NCBI GenBank assembly: GCA_964035575.1
Contig: OZ037911.1
Span: 930,001-994,000, forward strand
From: Rhynchopus sp. YZ270_cl-10
Taxonomy: Eukaryota; Euglenozoa; Diplonemea; Diplonemida; Diplonemidae
Direction: 5' to 3'
Length of the DNA stretch: 64,000 nt
Shown here: positions 31,401-40,547 of the stretch, one piece after another
Numbering within the stretch: the stretch's first letter is position 1
Layout: each line of letters opens with the position of its first letter
The notes under the pieces: model-generated
What the model was told of the DNA's origin: nothing
What the model saw: the letters and a program-made list of their open reading frames with translations, nothing else
The model's database searches: none
Translations under genes and position numbers: made by a program

Positions 31401-32833
31401 GAGGGTCCAAACTCGATAAATGGATCAAAACCGTTTGTCTCACCATTTCCCTTTCTCAAACCCTGACCACCCCGATGTCCTTCCTCTGCAAGAAGGTGCC
31501 AAAAGGTGAGTCAATCATTTATTGGAACATGGTGTCAACAGGAAGCTGCACTTCAGGAGAGGGTGCGGTAACTCCAGGGGACTCTGATATGAGTGTGATA
31601 GTTAATGTAAAGGAGGCGGTTTTTACGAAGGATGTCTCGCAATATCCTGGGGTACGTCCCTATGTGTTACCCCCTTTGATGTGCGCTACGACTGAAGGAT
31701 GTGCAGAACGGGTGTTTACATGGAAGGGTTCTGCCTCTACTAATGTGTTTATGAGAGAGTTGAAACCACTATGTCTCCTCGATGCGCGGTGTGCGGATGA
31801 CAGACTTCTTAAGGTCAGGGAGAAACTGCAGGAAAAGCGTTTGGAGGAGGAGAGGGAACAGCAGAGACTCGCTGCGGAGGCGATTCTTGAGGATCTAAAC
31901 AGACTGGAAGCTGTAGAAGAGAGACGTGGCAGGATGGCGGTTGTTACTGAATGGGATGAAAGCTATGGTGACATTATTGATACATTTAACGGGTTGATTA
32001 ACGTATTCTACGGTGCGCAGGCAGAATGGCTCTTCGAAGCGTACTCAGGCATCCGCAAGACCATCATGAGATCTGAAATCCAAGAACGCCGCCACCTCTT
32101 AATGGGTCTTCTCGCAGGCTCGGTAGCTTCCTCGCATGCCTCGAATCTTCATAGTGAGGAAATGGCTCGATTTGTGATGTGCAATTCCGAGGTTTTGCTT
32201 AGAGCAGAGATCATCGCAAGGAGGAGAATAGAACATAAAGAGATGTCTGCAGTCAGGAGGGTGGTGGATAGTGTACGGTCTTCTCAAGGTAGGGCAAGCG
32301 AGGCGGTGCGACGGAGGGAAATATTCAATCGAAAGAGAGAGAAGGAGTTGGCAAAGCTGCATCGCATGCGAGAAGCGGAGCTGACCAGGTTGATGGGAGG
32401 GGTGGTAGCACCGCCACGGCACGGTGCAGCGCTGGAATCGCTTCCAGCAGGATTTGGGGCTGGATATAGCAACGTACTCTCCCCTATTCTTGCCTCCCCT
32501 GCCACCGCCTCACCCATAAGCGATACCGACAGGATGTTCCCACCATCGCCATACGGAACCCCATTAGGTGGGTCACCCACTGCGCCGACCCCGGGGGTGT
32601 CAGGAGGAGGAGGTATGGCATTCCCGATGCGCAATTCATCGATGCATGCGGTGCAGGTGCCTGTGCAGCAGGCGTTCTCGGGAGTAGGAGGGATGGAAGG
32701 GGGAGGTGTGCCGTCCCCGTTCTCCTCGCATACAACTGGGGGGACGTCGCCGTTGACGCCGGTGTCGGTGGGTGGGGTGCACAATCCGTATGTCAGGGGG
32801 ATGGATACGTCGCCGCCGCCGTCGCAGTTTTGA
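28421..32833 (+). CDS. Unconventional myosin heavy chain with a novel tail, 1470 aa
   Basis: Myosins are actin-based ATPase motors. The head is complete: an SH3-like N terminus (AVFYWEGDHGWALGKV), P-loop GESGAGKTE from residue 174, switch I NDNSSRFGK from 232, switch II DIFGFEDFEHNYFEQ from 451, the actin-binding helix NPHWIRCVKP near 635 and the converter (VLGTVKIRKAGFPVRPTF) near 665. A weak IQ-like neck follows (VKQCGYYQISLSLVAYRRRL, about 757). The tail has a domain at about 930-1110 whose strand pattern recalls ADP-ribosyltransferase folds (YWNMVSTGSCTSG; PYVLPP) but lacks the usual catalytic Arg and Glu. Then come coiled coils (1125-1170 and 1270-1315) and a Gly/Pro/Ser-rich end. No FYVE, PX, MyTH4 or SH3 tail domain is visible, so class is unassigned. 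ATG 28421 gives a normal N terminus. No introns in 4.4 kb. Confidence 0.93.
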   Translation: MVIKEKEKLNRNLCQAGSAVFYWEGDHGWALGKVEADSGKHFSVRGTGFSATKKAELGVTEKLADDKIWPIRDDVLEEDFHDLLDLTVLHDATIQRCLYLRYMNDVVYTNIGQIVVALNPWNFKIPYYMDAFMPNYLAEGEVIKDNRPHSWAQAHNTYFDLRRDEQHQCILISGESGAGKTEAAKIVMKYLGALSCRQGSEDEKAAARNVAFNINQASPILEGFGNAKTVRNDNSSRFGKFMKVQFSESGFLVGAYTIKYLLEKSRIVTASTNERVYHAFYLVTKGCDAQTKFSLQEPKHYHINAGSCIDIDGVDDREDYSLCVAAMHDCGFSDSQIDGVWGVVGGITHMLTLKFDKIDADSCKIKDKTPIEHACRLWHTDVEVYLPEATTTTFETRDGPVTKLLNIVKATDNRDALVKTLYDSLFGWQVETINHLTDAGEEGGAWIGLLDIFGFEDFEHNYFEQICINLANETLQNHYNTFIFSKDMDECRAEGVDVTEVTCPDNKPCLLLMTSKTGIFGLLDDECSLGQGSDAGFLQKVLDTNGGNEFLATKKMSRDSFIVHHYAASVNYTVEGWLDKNRDSLKPAMKLFMRESKQELISSLLPEPSEDVKKDTVGGFFRKQLIQLMDLINSTNPHWIRCVKPHPAKKPLMVDGITTMQQLESSGVLGTVKIRKAGFPVRPTFQKFISRFKVIVPPPHPALTEPNTKLSAFCLKVCEFCGIEKLKAQAGKTKMFLKNESNQHLESEREKALSRCMKVVKQCGYYQISLSLVAYRRRLSQFNSSADVLQTVCKSWYARSKELRAQREAERKEREKVLQAFKQKQAVAEASLKRLAETYTVPSTLRPIDDTQLASLQDRAAKMRSESATAHDIATTHVHADFDVQSRAAHETLCSKLTEMWFAKPGDILDEWTANFTANEDAGLDVLAILSELCQHLSTLPKEGDYAQQGRCALFCRALLTMEGVDIDRIMGFPEGSSVNPPLSCLIPTLMANGGSKLDKWIKTVCLTISLSQTLTTPMSFLCKKVPKGESIIYWNMVSTGSCTSGEGAVTPGDSDMSVIVNVKEAVFTKDVSQYPGVRPYVLPPLMCATTEGCAERVFTWKGSASTNVFMRELKPLCLLDARCADDRLLKVREKLQEKRLEEEREQQRLAAEAILEDLNRLEAVEERRGRMAVVTEWDESYGDIIDTFNGLINVFYGAQAEWLFEAYSGIRKTIMRSEIQERRHLLMGLLAGSVASSHASNLHSEEMARFVMCNSEVLLRAEIIARRRIEHKEMSAVRRVVDSVRSSQGRASEAVRRREIFNRKREKELAKLHRMREAELTRLMGGVVAPPRHGAALESLPAGFGAGYSNVLSPILASPATASPISDTDRMFPPSPYGTPLGGSPTAPTPGVSGGGGMAFPMRNSSMHAVQVPVQQAFSGVGGMEGGGVPSPFSSHTTGGTSPLTPVSVGGVHNPYVRGMDTSPPPSQF

Positions 32834-32924
32834 TGAGGGGGGTTGGTAGTGTGTGGTGTGGGATGGTTTACGGAGGAAGAAACGAAAGTCCGGTGTGAAA
32901 TTTTCTCACCCAGATGTTGACCAA

Positions 32925-32992
32925 TGAGAATGGATTGTAGGGTATAGCATGGTTGGTGGGGGGGTAACCCGGTTGTTCTGGTCACGTAGCAA
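32925..32992 (+). repeat. Dispersed repeat family A, diverged copy
   Basis: GAATGGATTGTAGGGTATAG, CATGGTTGG and GGTTGTTCTGGTCACGTAGC correspond to the family's front half. Confidence 0.45.
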
Positions 32993-33366
32993 AAGGACAT
33001 TTTCATTGAGAGAGATAGGGGGGTGGGTTTTGTATTTCATGCACGATGTGACCCATTCACAAAGGACGAGTGAATGACAAATGAAAAAAGGTGGCAAGTG
33101 CCTTATTTGTCATTTCATTTGTCATAAATCTGACATGTGTTTCACTTGCCGCTTTGTCATTGGGTCCCGTCGTGTAGCTGATCATTGTTACAAGATTTTT
33201 CTTGGCTTTTTTATGAGTTTCTTGATACCGTCTGGTGTACTGTGGTTAAGGTGGTTGTGGGGCACAGTGAGGCGGAGGTTTCATTTTAGCCTATTTCGTT
33301 TTACGTCGGGTGAGGGGACACCCCGTTGGGGGAGGGTTGGAGCTGTGTTGTAGTTTTATTATTATT

Positions 33367-33425
33367 GTGCCCGCAGTCCGCCGATGTCCGGTGAGGCGTT
33401 GGGTACTTTCAGCTTCTCTTTTCTT
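33367..33425 (+). repeat. Dispersed repeat family J copy
   Basis: GTGCCCGCAGTCCGCCGATG, TCCGGTGAGGCG, then CTTTCAGCTTCTCTTTT. Same family as 33680, 54001 and 59328. Confidence 0.65.
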
Positions 33426-33582
33426 TTTTTCGAGATGTGTGTGTGTGCACACAGCCATCTTTCCACCTTTTTTCTCTCTATTTTTTTTTCTCTCCACTGT
33501 TTGTCAACATCTTTCCCTGCTGGAGGTGGTTTTTATTTTGAGATGCGTTTTAGCACGTTTCAAACTCCTTTGTTATTTTATT

Positions 33583-33735
33583 AAGGTGACTAAGCACCAA
33601 TGTTCAAAACATTAAGTAATCTAATCAGACTAAGCACGAGCGGCTTCGGATCATCTTATAAACTTTTCTTTTATTTCAGTGCCTGCGGTCCGCCGATGAA
33701 CGGCGAGGCGTTTTTCACTTTCAACTACTCTTTAT
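33583..33735 (+). repeat. Family B copy joined to family J copy through CAG
   Basis: AAGGTGACTAAGCACCA opens it; a second CTAAGCACGAGCGGCTTCGG hairpin, CATCTTATAAACTTTTC and TTTATTTCAG close family B. Family J (TGCCTGCGGTCCGCCGATGA) begins right after that CAG. The unit is bounded by GT and AG and has a pyrimidine tract. Confidence 0.7.
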
Positions 33736-33757
33736 ATTTGTGCTTTCCTCCACGGAT

Positions 33758-33850
33758 GGCTGGAATCGTACGTTCAGTTGGAGCCTGCATCAAATCACTC
33801 TTCCTTTTATTAGGCAACTAAGCACCGAGGCTTAGGTTCATCTTATATTT
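33758..33850 (+). repeat. Family C copy followed by family B copy
   Basis: GGCTGGAATCGTACGTTCAG...GCCTGCATCAA (family C), then GGCAACTAAGCACCGAGGCT and TAGGTTCATCTTATA (family B). Confidence 0.6.
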
Positions 33851-33972
33851 TTTTTTTCTTTTACAGTCGCAACAAACATCGGTGGGGGGGGTTAAAACCC
33901 AAAAAAACCCCCTAGGTTTTTGAAGTACCAAAAACTCCACTATATATTCCCCCCCCCCATCGATGTTGACAG

Positions 33973-34078
33973 TACCGTATTCGTACAAAATTATCGACCG
34001 TACGTGTTCGACCTTTTCAGGATTTTTCTGGAAGTTCGATCGTGTTTTTTACGGTCGATGTTTTGTACGCATATGGTA
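33973..34078. mobile_element. Palindromic MITE, family H
   Basis: Arms TACCGTATTCGTACAAAATT...ATCGACCGTA and the inverted TACGGTCGATGTTTTGTACG...CATATGGTA, about 43 nt each and roughly three-quarters identical, around a short centre. A half copy (TACCGTATTCGTAAAAAATA) lies at 62241. Confidence 0.6.
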
Positions 34079-34254
34079 TCCGCTTTTATCATATTTCTGC
34101 TACGCTTGTTTTGCCACAGAGGACCTGTGTGTGCGTCCTTGTGTGTGTGAAACAATCAGGTGTTTGTGGGAACGATGCTGGGAACAAAAAAAAAAAACCC
34201 CCCTTCCTGTGTACCGCATTCGTTAGTGCGGCAAAGGGGGAGGTTGGTCTATTT

Positions 34255-34310
34255 AAGGTAACTTAACACGAGAGGCTTAGGTTCATCTCATAAACTGTTT
34301 TCTTTATTTT
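34255..34310 (+). repeat. Dispersed repeat family B copy
   Basis: AAGGTAACTTAACACGAGAG, GCTTAGGTTCATCTCATAAAC, then T-rich. Confidence 0.7.
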
Positions 34311-34496
34311 TCTGTTCTATTTTTATTTTTTTGTAAAATCGAAGATGTGCACAAAAAAAAAGGCATATTTCATGAAGTTTTCTCTAAAGGTGGCCCAATC
34401 ATAGGGTCTTCAGTTCATCTTACAAAAAACTCTTCCCTTTCAGGAAACACACCTTGGTTGGGTCCATCCCCCCATCGTATATCTACACTATCTTGC

Positions 34497-34608
34497 ACGG
34501 TGAAGGAAATGCCTTTGTGGGTTTTTTTTCTTGTAGTTCCACCGTTGGCTTATAACGGTGAAATTACAAAGTAAAACTGCAAAGTTTTAAAGTCATTCAC
34601 TTCACTGT
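34497..34608. mobile_element. Palindromic MITE, family G, copy 2
   Basis: ACGGTGAAGGAAATGCCTTT...AAAGTCATTCACTTCACTGT, with a centre of CCACCGTTGGCTTATAACGGTG. 112 bp, fully self-complementary in outline. Confidence 0.65.
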
Positions 34609-35341
34609 CGTTGTAAGATAGGCACCCTTTTTCACGTTTGCACCTGTAAACCAGAGGTGTGTGTCTACGTGCCTCGACTTAACCTTTTGCATGATGTGTG
34701 TGCGCAAGAGGCATGTTTCATCTTCCATGTTATCTTCTCTCAAAGGCGGCTGTGCAATGCAGAGGGCTTTGAGGGCTTGAGGGCCATCTTATACTATGCT
34801 CTTTTTCCTTCTTTTTTGTTGTGTGCTGAATTGCTTTTCCGCACAATATGTCACCCTTTCTTAGGGTTTGTTAACCCTTTTTTTAATCGAATGAACGAAA
34901 GGGAAAACGGAGGGGAGCTATGTGTAAACAGGGGGAGCGGGGGGGGAAGAGGGAGAGCACAATTGAGCTGAAATCTACAGCGCAAAAAAAAAAAATAACG
35001 GAGTAAAACCCTCACCCCCCGAGGCAAAAGAAACAAAGCATTTTTGAACACACTTTTGCGGTTCTAGGGACGAACCGCGCTGCAGAGAGCCACTCCTCAC
35101 CCAAACAGGTCGAGGTGTTGTGCGTTTCACAACCCTGTCTCCCATGGGTTTTATCGTTGTGATGAATGTTACGTTTCGACTTCACAACTCTCTTGCACAC
35201 ATCTCTTTATCTTCACCAACTAACCCATCCTATCCCCTCTTTTCCCTCCCTCCTCCTCCCCCCCTTCCATCTCTTCTAGAATTACACAAAAACCCCCTCC
35301 CCCCTCAGATCTTTTGATACCAAGAGTAATTCGTATAAAAT

Positions 35342-36112
35342 ATGGACCAGGTTATTCCCGTTGGAGGAGGGGTGTCTCCGGAGCAAAGTCTTCCTGCAGT
35401 GCTGCAGCTCCCTCGGTATCACCATCATCAGCAGCTGCAGATGCAGCGCGAGCAGGAGAGGGGCGCCTCCTTGCAGACCGGGGTGCCGGCGGCACATCAT
35501 CATAGCATGCCGCCGACGTACTTCACGCAGGACCCTGCGTACGCAGAAGCAGTTCGGAGTGACGAACGGTACATCTCCTGGCATCCCCCCAGCAGGCGGT
35601 CACTCGAAGAAGACCCTGCCCCACCCCCTCCCATGGTAATGCCATATATCAGCAGCGGAACGAAACGAACCCCACACCGCCATGTCATGCGGCACAGAGG
35701 ACCACCTCCTCGACCTATCAACCCAAACCTACCCCCTCCCCCTCCAAAGTGCTCTGTAGGAGTGCAGGTGTGTCTCAAACAGGATGAAGGTTTGCGATGG
35801 GATTCTTCAGGGGAAGAGCTCCCAGGGGTGGTCACGCCGGCTGAGGTGAGGGAGTACCGTCCGCCGTTCCCGGCATCAGAGGTGTACGAGAGGGATATGG
35901 TGTCGGAGTCAGAGGGGAAGAGGAGGAGTGTGACCTTTGAGGGAGGAGGGGGAGGGGGAGGAGGCAGTGTGGGCAGCATCAGCGGGGGCCCGCTGGCGGA
36001 GGAGAACGCAGTGCTGAGGATGATGATGGGGTTTGATCCGAGCACGTTGCCTACGTCACCCCCGGTGAGACAGTCGCCTGCAGACCCTAAGCGGGTTAGG
36101 ATGGCGGTGTGA
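35342..36112 (+). CDS. Proline/glycine-rich low-complexity protein, 256 aa
   Basis: No family recognised. The sequence is His/Gln-rich near residues 27-45, Pro-rich around 95-140 (PPPRPINPNLPPPPP), and has a run of Gly near 202-210 (GGGGGGGG). The only regular piece is the middle (SVGVQVCLKQDEGLRWDSSG). It may be largely disordered; the RRSVTFEGG and SPPVRQSPAD sites look like kinase targets. ATG 35342 is the first ATG of a frame open through 771 nt with codon use like its neighbours, which supports a real gene. It follows the myosin gene after a repeat-dense gap. Function unknown. Confidence 0.65.
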   Translation: MDQVIPVGGGVSPEQSLPAVLQLPRYHHHQQLQMQREQERGASLQTGVPAAHHHSMPPTYFTQDPAYAEAVRSDERYISWHPPSRRSLEEDPAPPPPMVMPYISSGTKRTPHRHVMRHRGPPPRPINPNLPPPPPKCSVGVQVCLKQDEGLRWDSSGEELPGVVTPAEVREYRPPFPASEVYERDMVSESEGKRRSVTFEGGGGGGGGSVGSISGGPLAEENAVLRMMMGFDPSTLPTSPPVRQSPADPKRVRMAV

Positions 36113-36567
36113 GGCGGGGGTGAGGGGGGGTGGAGGTTGAGTTGCGCACGATGTGAATGGTTCTCAAAAATGGTGCGAAAAAAGAGGTGGGCGGTGTGGT
36201 GTTTGAAGGCGAGAGACAGCAAATTCTGCGCAGAGAGGCATGAGAGAGTAGTTCTGAAATATATTTTTTATGACAGTGGTGTGGTGTCCTCGCTTTCATA
36301 TCAGATAGACGATGCGGTGGGAGTGGAGGAGTGAATGGGTAACCCTTTACGTTTATAGAGGAGCCCCCCCCTTTTGGGATGGTGCCAACAAAGTTGATAA
36401 CATTCTCGAAAAAAAGGGTGTTTTTTGGTGTGATTCAGAGGGTACGGACAACCCACGGAAGAACCACGAGGGAACCACGGAGAATCCGTTTGGGTGATCG
36501 CACCAATTTTGTATGTTTTGTAGAATGTCGTATAGATATTTTGTATTGGAATAAAAAGGTAACTCCC

Positions 36568-36676
36568 TAGTGGTGGCTGTGTGATAATTGCCTATATTGC
36601 ATAATACACACAATCCAACTGTATTGTGATGTGTTTTATGTATTGTGGTGGGTAATTATCACAGTATAGCCTACTA
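36568..36676. mobile_element. Palindromic MITE, family I, copy 2
   Basis: 109 bp, TAGTGGTGGCTGTGTGATAA...TTATCACAGTATAGCCTACTA. Same ends and centre as 14926-15046. Sits about 125 nt before the 7TM gene start. Confidence 0.75.
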
Positions 36677-36800
36677 CGATCCACTCTCCCCCTTTTCTTG
36701 TTTTCGCGTAATGAATCTCTCCTGCCGAGATGAAATGAATTCCAATCCCAATCCACAGAAAAACCCCCGATCCCCCGGTGGGACCCCCCCTCCCCCCACA

Positions 36801-38284
36801 ATGATGTCACGACACCTGTCTCTCTGCGCACTTCTGCTGCTCGGAGCGTCGTTCTGTGATGCAAAGCGTGTCTCCGGCCGCTTCCACCTTGACGCGGGCG
36901 ACGAAACACATGGCCCTGAGTTCGAAATCGCAAAGTTCTCCTTTGCTGTCGGCGCAAGCGAGATCACTGGGAAGATCAAATACCCTGTCAAGGACATGAA
37001 CTGGATGACATCCCCTGCTTTGTACCTCTTCTCTGATGACACATGGGATGCCTACCACAAAGCACCGGCCTGCATGGACAAGGTCGAGCACGCGCACTCC
37101 GTCATTAGAATCGGAAAGGCGAGCGACGGAGGGGGGTCTGGTGGTTCCCACTCTAACATAAATTATGGCTACGGGAAAACCGCGAAAAACTCAAAAAGTA
37201 CGTTGGTTGCGCGGGGGACGGATATGGTGTGGTCCTTTGAATGGAAGATTACACATGAAGAACGAACCAAGGGATGGTTTTTGATTGCGGCAGACTGCGC
37301 CTTAGAGCAGTACAACACAAAGGTTGCGTCGATGGAGTACGACGTGACGTTGACAAACCCTGGGGGCAACCACCTCCCAGCGGACGAGATGTGGCTGCCA
37401 AGCACCTACACTTTTATGTTCATCGTGATGCTCATCCACATTGGGTACTGCCTGAACCAGCTTTCCAACGCGTATGCGTCGCACCAGAAGATCCACCTTG
37501 TCGTGAAGCTTCTTGGTACTGCATACCTGCTGCAGCTCTTCTCGCTGCTTTTCGAGATGATCCATTTATTCCTTGTGTCCATGTCAGGGTCGTCGGTCTT
37601 CATGATTGACTTCCTCTCTGAGTTGATGGAGGGCGTGTCAGGTCTGGTCATTTCATTTGTGTTGATTTGTCTTGCATGTGGTTGGACCCTGGTTGAGGAG
37701 GAGGCAGACACAAAGAAGGCAATGTCTGTGGCAACGATTCTGCGCAACCCGCGTGAAATGTTCCGTGGACGCAACCTCATGGGGAATGTGATGATCGTGG
37801 CGATGCTGGTTCTCATGGTGTACGTCGTGCTGCTCATCTTCTGGAATAAGTTGGGTGACGACGACTTCACGAAGTTCCACGACAGTGATACAAAGCACGG
37901 CAAAACGTTGATCCAAATTAGGTTGGGGTTGTTTACGTTCTTTGGCCTCAGTTTGTTGGCGACGGTGCGTCGTCAGGTATGTAAAGGGTTTGTACCAAAA
38001 TTTATCAAAAAAAATATAATCTACAGATGCAGAAGTCCGGCTCTCCTGTGCTGCAGTCGTTCCTCCTGAAGCTTCTCTTCTTTGGGTCGCTCTGGTTCAT
38101 CACGTTCCCCGTGATGGTGCTCGTGGCGAACATGTCTCCTCATTACCACAGACACAGGATCGTTGTGCTCGGCACGCTGTTCATGCAGAGCGCCTGTCTA
38201 GCATCACTGGCGCATCAGTTCCTGGCAGAGTCCTCCACGTACGCGAGGCTGTCAACGGTATGGATATTTTGGAAGCAGGAGTAG
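36801..38284 (+). CDS. Seven-transmembrane GPR180/TMEM145-like receptor (two exons)
   Basis: Exons 36801-37976 and 38027-38284 give 477 residues. ATG 36801 starts a clear signal peptide (MMSRHLSLCALLLLGASFCD); an in-frame upstream ATG at 36711 would bury it. A luminal domain follows, with WSFEWKITHEERTKGWFLIA and a DCALEQYNT pattern typical of the intimal-thickness-related receptor family (GPR180/TMEM145). Seven hydrophobic segments then start near residues 203, 232, 282, 330, 372, 405 and 432. The family is a GOST-type membrane group acting in the secretory pathway or at the surface; its ligand is not settled. The last two segments appear only after removing a 50-nt GT..AG intron. A GTATGG just after ..YARLST leaves open a further exon, so the C terminus is provisional. 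Confidence 0.8.
37977..38026 (+). other. 50-nt intron in the 7TM gene
   Basis: GTATGT at the start, ATAATCTACAG at the end, phase 0. Reading through it ends the frame early; removing it restores two transmembrane segments. Confidence 0.8.
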
Positions 38285-38285
38285 C

Positions 38286-38512
38286 ACATATCAGATGTCA
38301 ACCACGAAATGGATTGTAGGACTGCATGGGTTGGGGTGTCCACCCCGCGGTACAGCCGGTTATTGTACCAAGGCTACTCATGAGAGGGCTTTGTATTTCA
38401 ACTCTACTTTTTCCTCAAAAAGAAAGTTGGGAACACTATTGATCCCTCCTATGCTATTATTGATTGCATATGGTGACTAAGGCACAGAGAGGCTTAGGTT
38501 CATCTCGTAACA
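38286..38512 (+). repeat. Family A followed by family B
   Basis: AGATGTCAACCACGAAATGG, ATTGTAGGACTGCATGGG, CGGTACAGCCGGTTATTGTA, GAGAGGGCTTTGTATTTCAA (family A), then GGTGACTAAGGCACAGAGAG and GCTTAGGTTCATCTCGTAA (family B). Confidence 0.75.
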
Positions 38513-39229
38513 ACACACAAACCCCCAAAAAACCTACAGGCATGGGAGAGTGGGATGCTTCCAGGTGCGGCAGGGCTCTTTGTGGGAACAAAGTCGGGGG
38601 TGCGGGATTGAGCAAAGAAACAAAGAAACAAAGAATCGCAACGACATTTGGGAACATGCCAGAACGAGACATTACACCCAAACAAGGCGTTGCAAAGAAA
38701 CACTGTAAAAAAAAAAAAAAGCAAACAAAAAAAAAGCATTTTGTGTCGCGCGGAAAAAGAGAAGGAACAGAACGACATCAAAACAAAAAAAAAAGCTATT
38801 GCCCCTCCTCTGGGGTGGATCGCCCAAACTGTACAGATTTTTTTAATTTTTTTGATAAAACAACTTGTTGTCAATTCTAAAAAGATTGGAGGCAGCGCTG
38901 CAGGGCAAACAAAACGGATTGAAAAAAACAGAAGCTTGCTTGTTTTCTTTGAGTACTCAATTAACCACAACAACCGTATTTCAGTTTAACACATTTTTTC
39001 ACCTTTTTGTTTTCCCGGCTTTGAGCGCACAAACAAAAGACCCGATCTTTTTTTTGTTTTATTGAAATCCCATGCTTGCTGTTTGCTAAAGCTAATACGT
39101 ATACGAATTAGTATGTATCCACCCTTATTTTTTTTTTTTTGTCTGATTCAGATAATGTCCAGGATAGTTTTTAACACCTTCTGTTACGAAGCTTCCCTTT
39201 AGAAAATAACAAAGTCCCAACAAAAAAAA

Positions 39230-39298
39230 GTGGAGATTGCACAACACTGTGGCAATACAACCCGAGGCAAACTACACTACTCCAACAATTTTATCAAA
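39230..39298 (+). repeat. Dispersed repeat family D, copy 3
   Basis: GTGGAGATTGCACAACACTG...GAGGCAAACTACACTACTCC...TTTTATCAAAAT. Confidence 0.8.
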
Positions 39299-40085
39299 AT
39301 AACAAAAGAAAATCACAGCGAGGTCCCTTTGGGTGACATTTTTTTTTTTGAGAAATTTTTTTTGTGTTGGTGTGGCAGATTTTGTCAATATCTGCACAAA
39401 AAAGCAATACGAGCACAACCAAAACAGCGTCTGGTATTTTTGGGGAATACTTAGCAGGAAATAAAGGGCCAATTTGTTTTACCCCCTTTTTTTTGATTTT
39501 TCCTCTGTCATCTCTCACCAAAAAAACCCATCTTTCTCCAGACCTACACGTTAAGGTGACAACAGGCTGAAGTTCATCTTAAGCCATCCAATTTCCTCAG
39601 GTGATTTAAGCATGTTGGACTAGGGTCATTGTACCATTTCCCCCCCTCTTTTGTGTGGGGTTGGTTGGGGTGGTTTGGAGTACACTACGTAACGTCTGTG
39701 CGTTCCGTCTTTTCTGCATTCAGACGAGCAGAAAGACGTATCAGGTTATAAAAAAAAAATGTACTGCACACGAAGAGGAAAAGGGGGGAGGGAAGTGTAA
39801 GTATCACCCTCTTTTTGAGCCTTTGATTTTTTGTTTTTGTTTAGCATTGTGCAATTAGAAAGTGCTGGGGTCGGGAGGGTGGGAGGGGGTAACAAACAAA
39901 AGAAAAACTGGTGCAACATAATCTGGGGGGAAAAACAAAATCTTCTTAAAAAACGCGCGCACACATCCTGCGTTAAACAGGGTGTTGAGACAACAACATA
40001 AGATGTAACCTCCTCATTCTCCTCATTTTTTCACCGACTTCCTAATCAGGACGGATGTGCCTGCTTTGCAGTTTCCCTGCTCACT

Positions 40086-40190
40086 CTCGGGGTTCGACTG
40101 CGTGGTTGGGGTCCACCTACAGTACACCCCGGTCATTGTACCAAGGTACACTGTTCACGAGCGGGCTGTTCTATAGTTCAATTAAGTGTG
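40086..40190 (+). repeat. Dispersed repeat family A copy
   Basis: ACTGCGTGGTTGGGGTCCAC, GGTCATTGTACCAAGGTACA, CTGTTCACGAGCGGGCTG. Confidence 0.7.
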
Positions 40191-40547
40191 ACTGAGTGTG
40201 GGGATGCGTTCAAGAATTAAACTCTTCCCCCCCAAACCCCTTTTCGTCTTTGTTTTCTTCATCCACACGGAAGTGGATGCGTAATAATGTTGCCAATTCC
40301 CCCTACCGTCTCCCTCTCAATATTCACAATATCACTCACACAGATCACGACCCGCTCACATAACCACCACCACTACAGCAAAACACAAAAAAAATGAGCA
40401 CACAATCCTTCAGAACGCTTCAAAGGTGAATCTCTTTTTAACCACCCCAACTTTTCCAACGGAGACCCTTTGACGCAACGAGAGGATTCGGCTCTCACAC
40501 GAACAGTTTACACTGTCAATAGTTCAACCCCCTCTTCTCCTTCCTCA

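Larger units (their letters stand above)
32834..35341. other. 2.5-kb intergenic region, repeat-dense
   Basis: Contains copies of families A, B, C, G, H and J (listed separately), a (CT)-rich stretch before the next gene and many homopolymers. No supported gene. Confidence 0.5.
38285..40547. other. 2.3-kb intergenic region
   Basis: Holds family A+B (38286), D (39230) and A (40086) copies, many poly-A/T runs and no supported gene. A short ATG frame at 40394 (11 codons, ending AAAGGTGA) may be an upstream ORF or a first exon of the CNB gene with a GTGAAT donor. Confidence 0.5.

Noticed and set aside
40394-40427. Upstream ATG reading 11 codons before the CNB gene
   Set aside because: It ends at once (AAAGGTGA). 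It could be an upstream ORF or a tiny first exon with a GTGAAT donor, but no acceptor can be chosen with confidence, so it is not annotated as coding.
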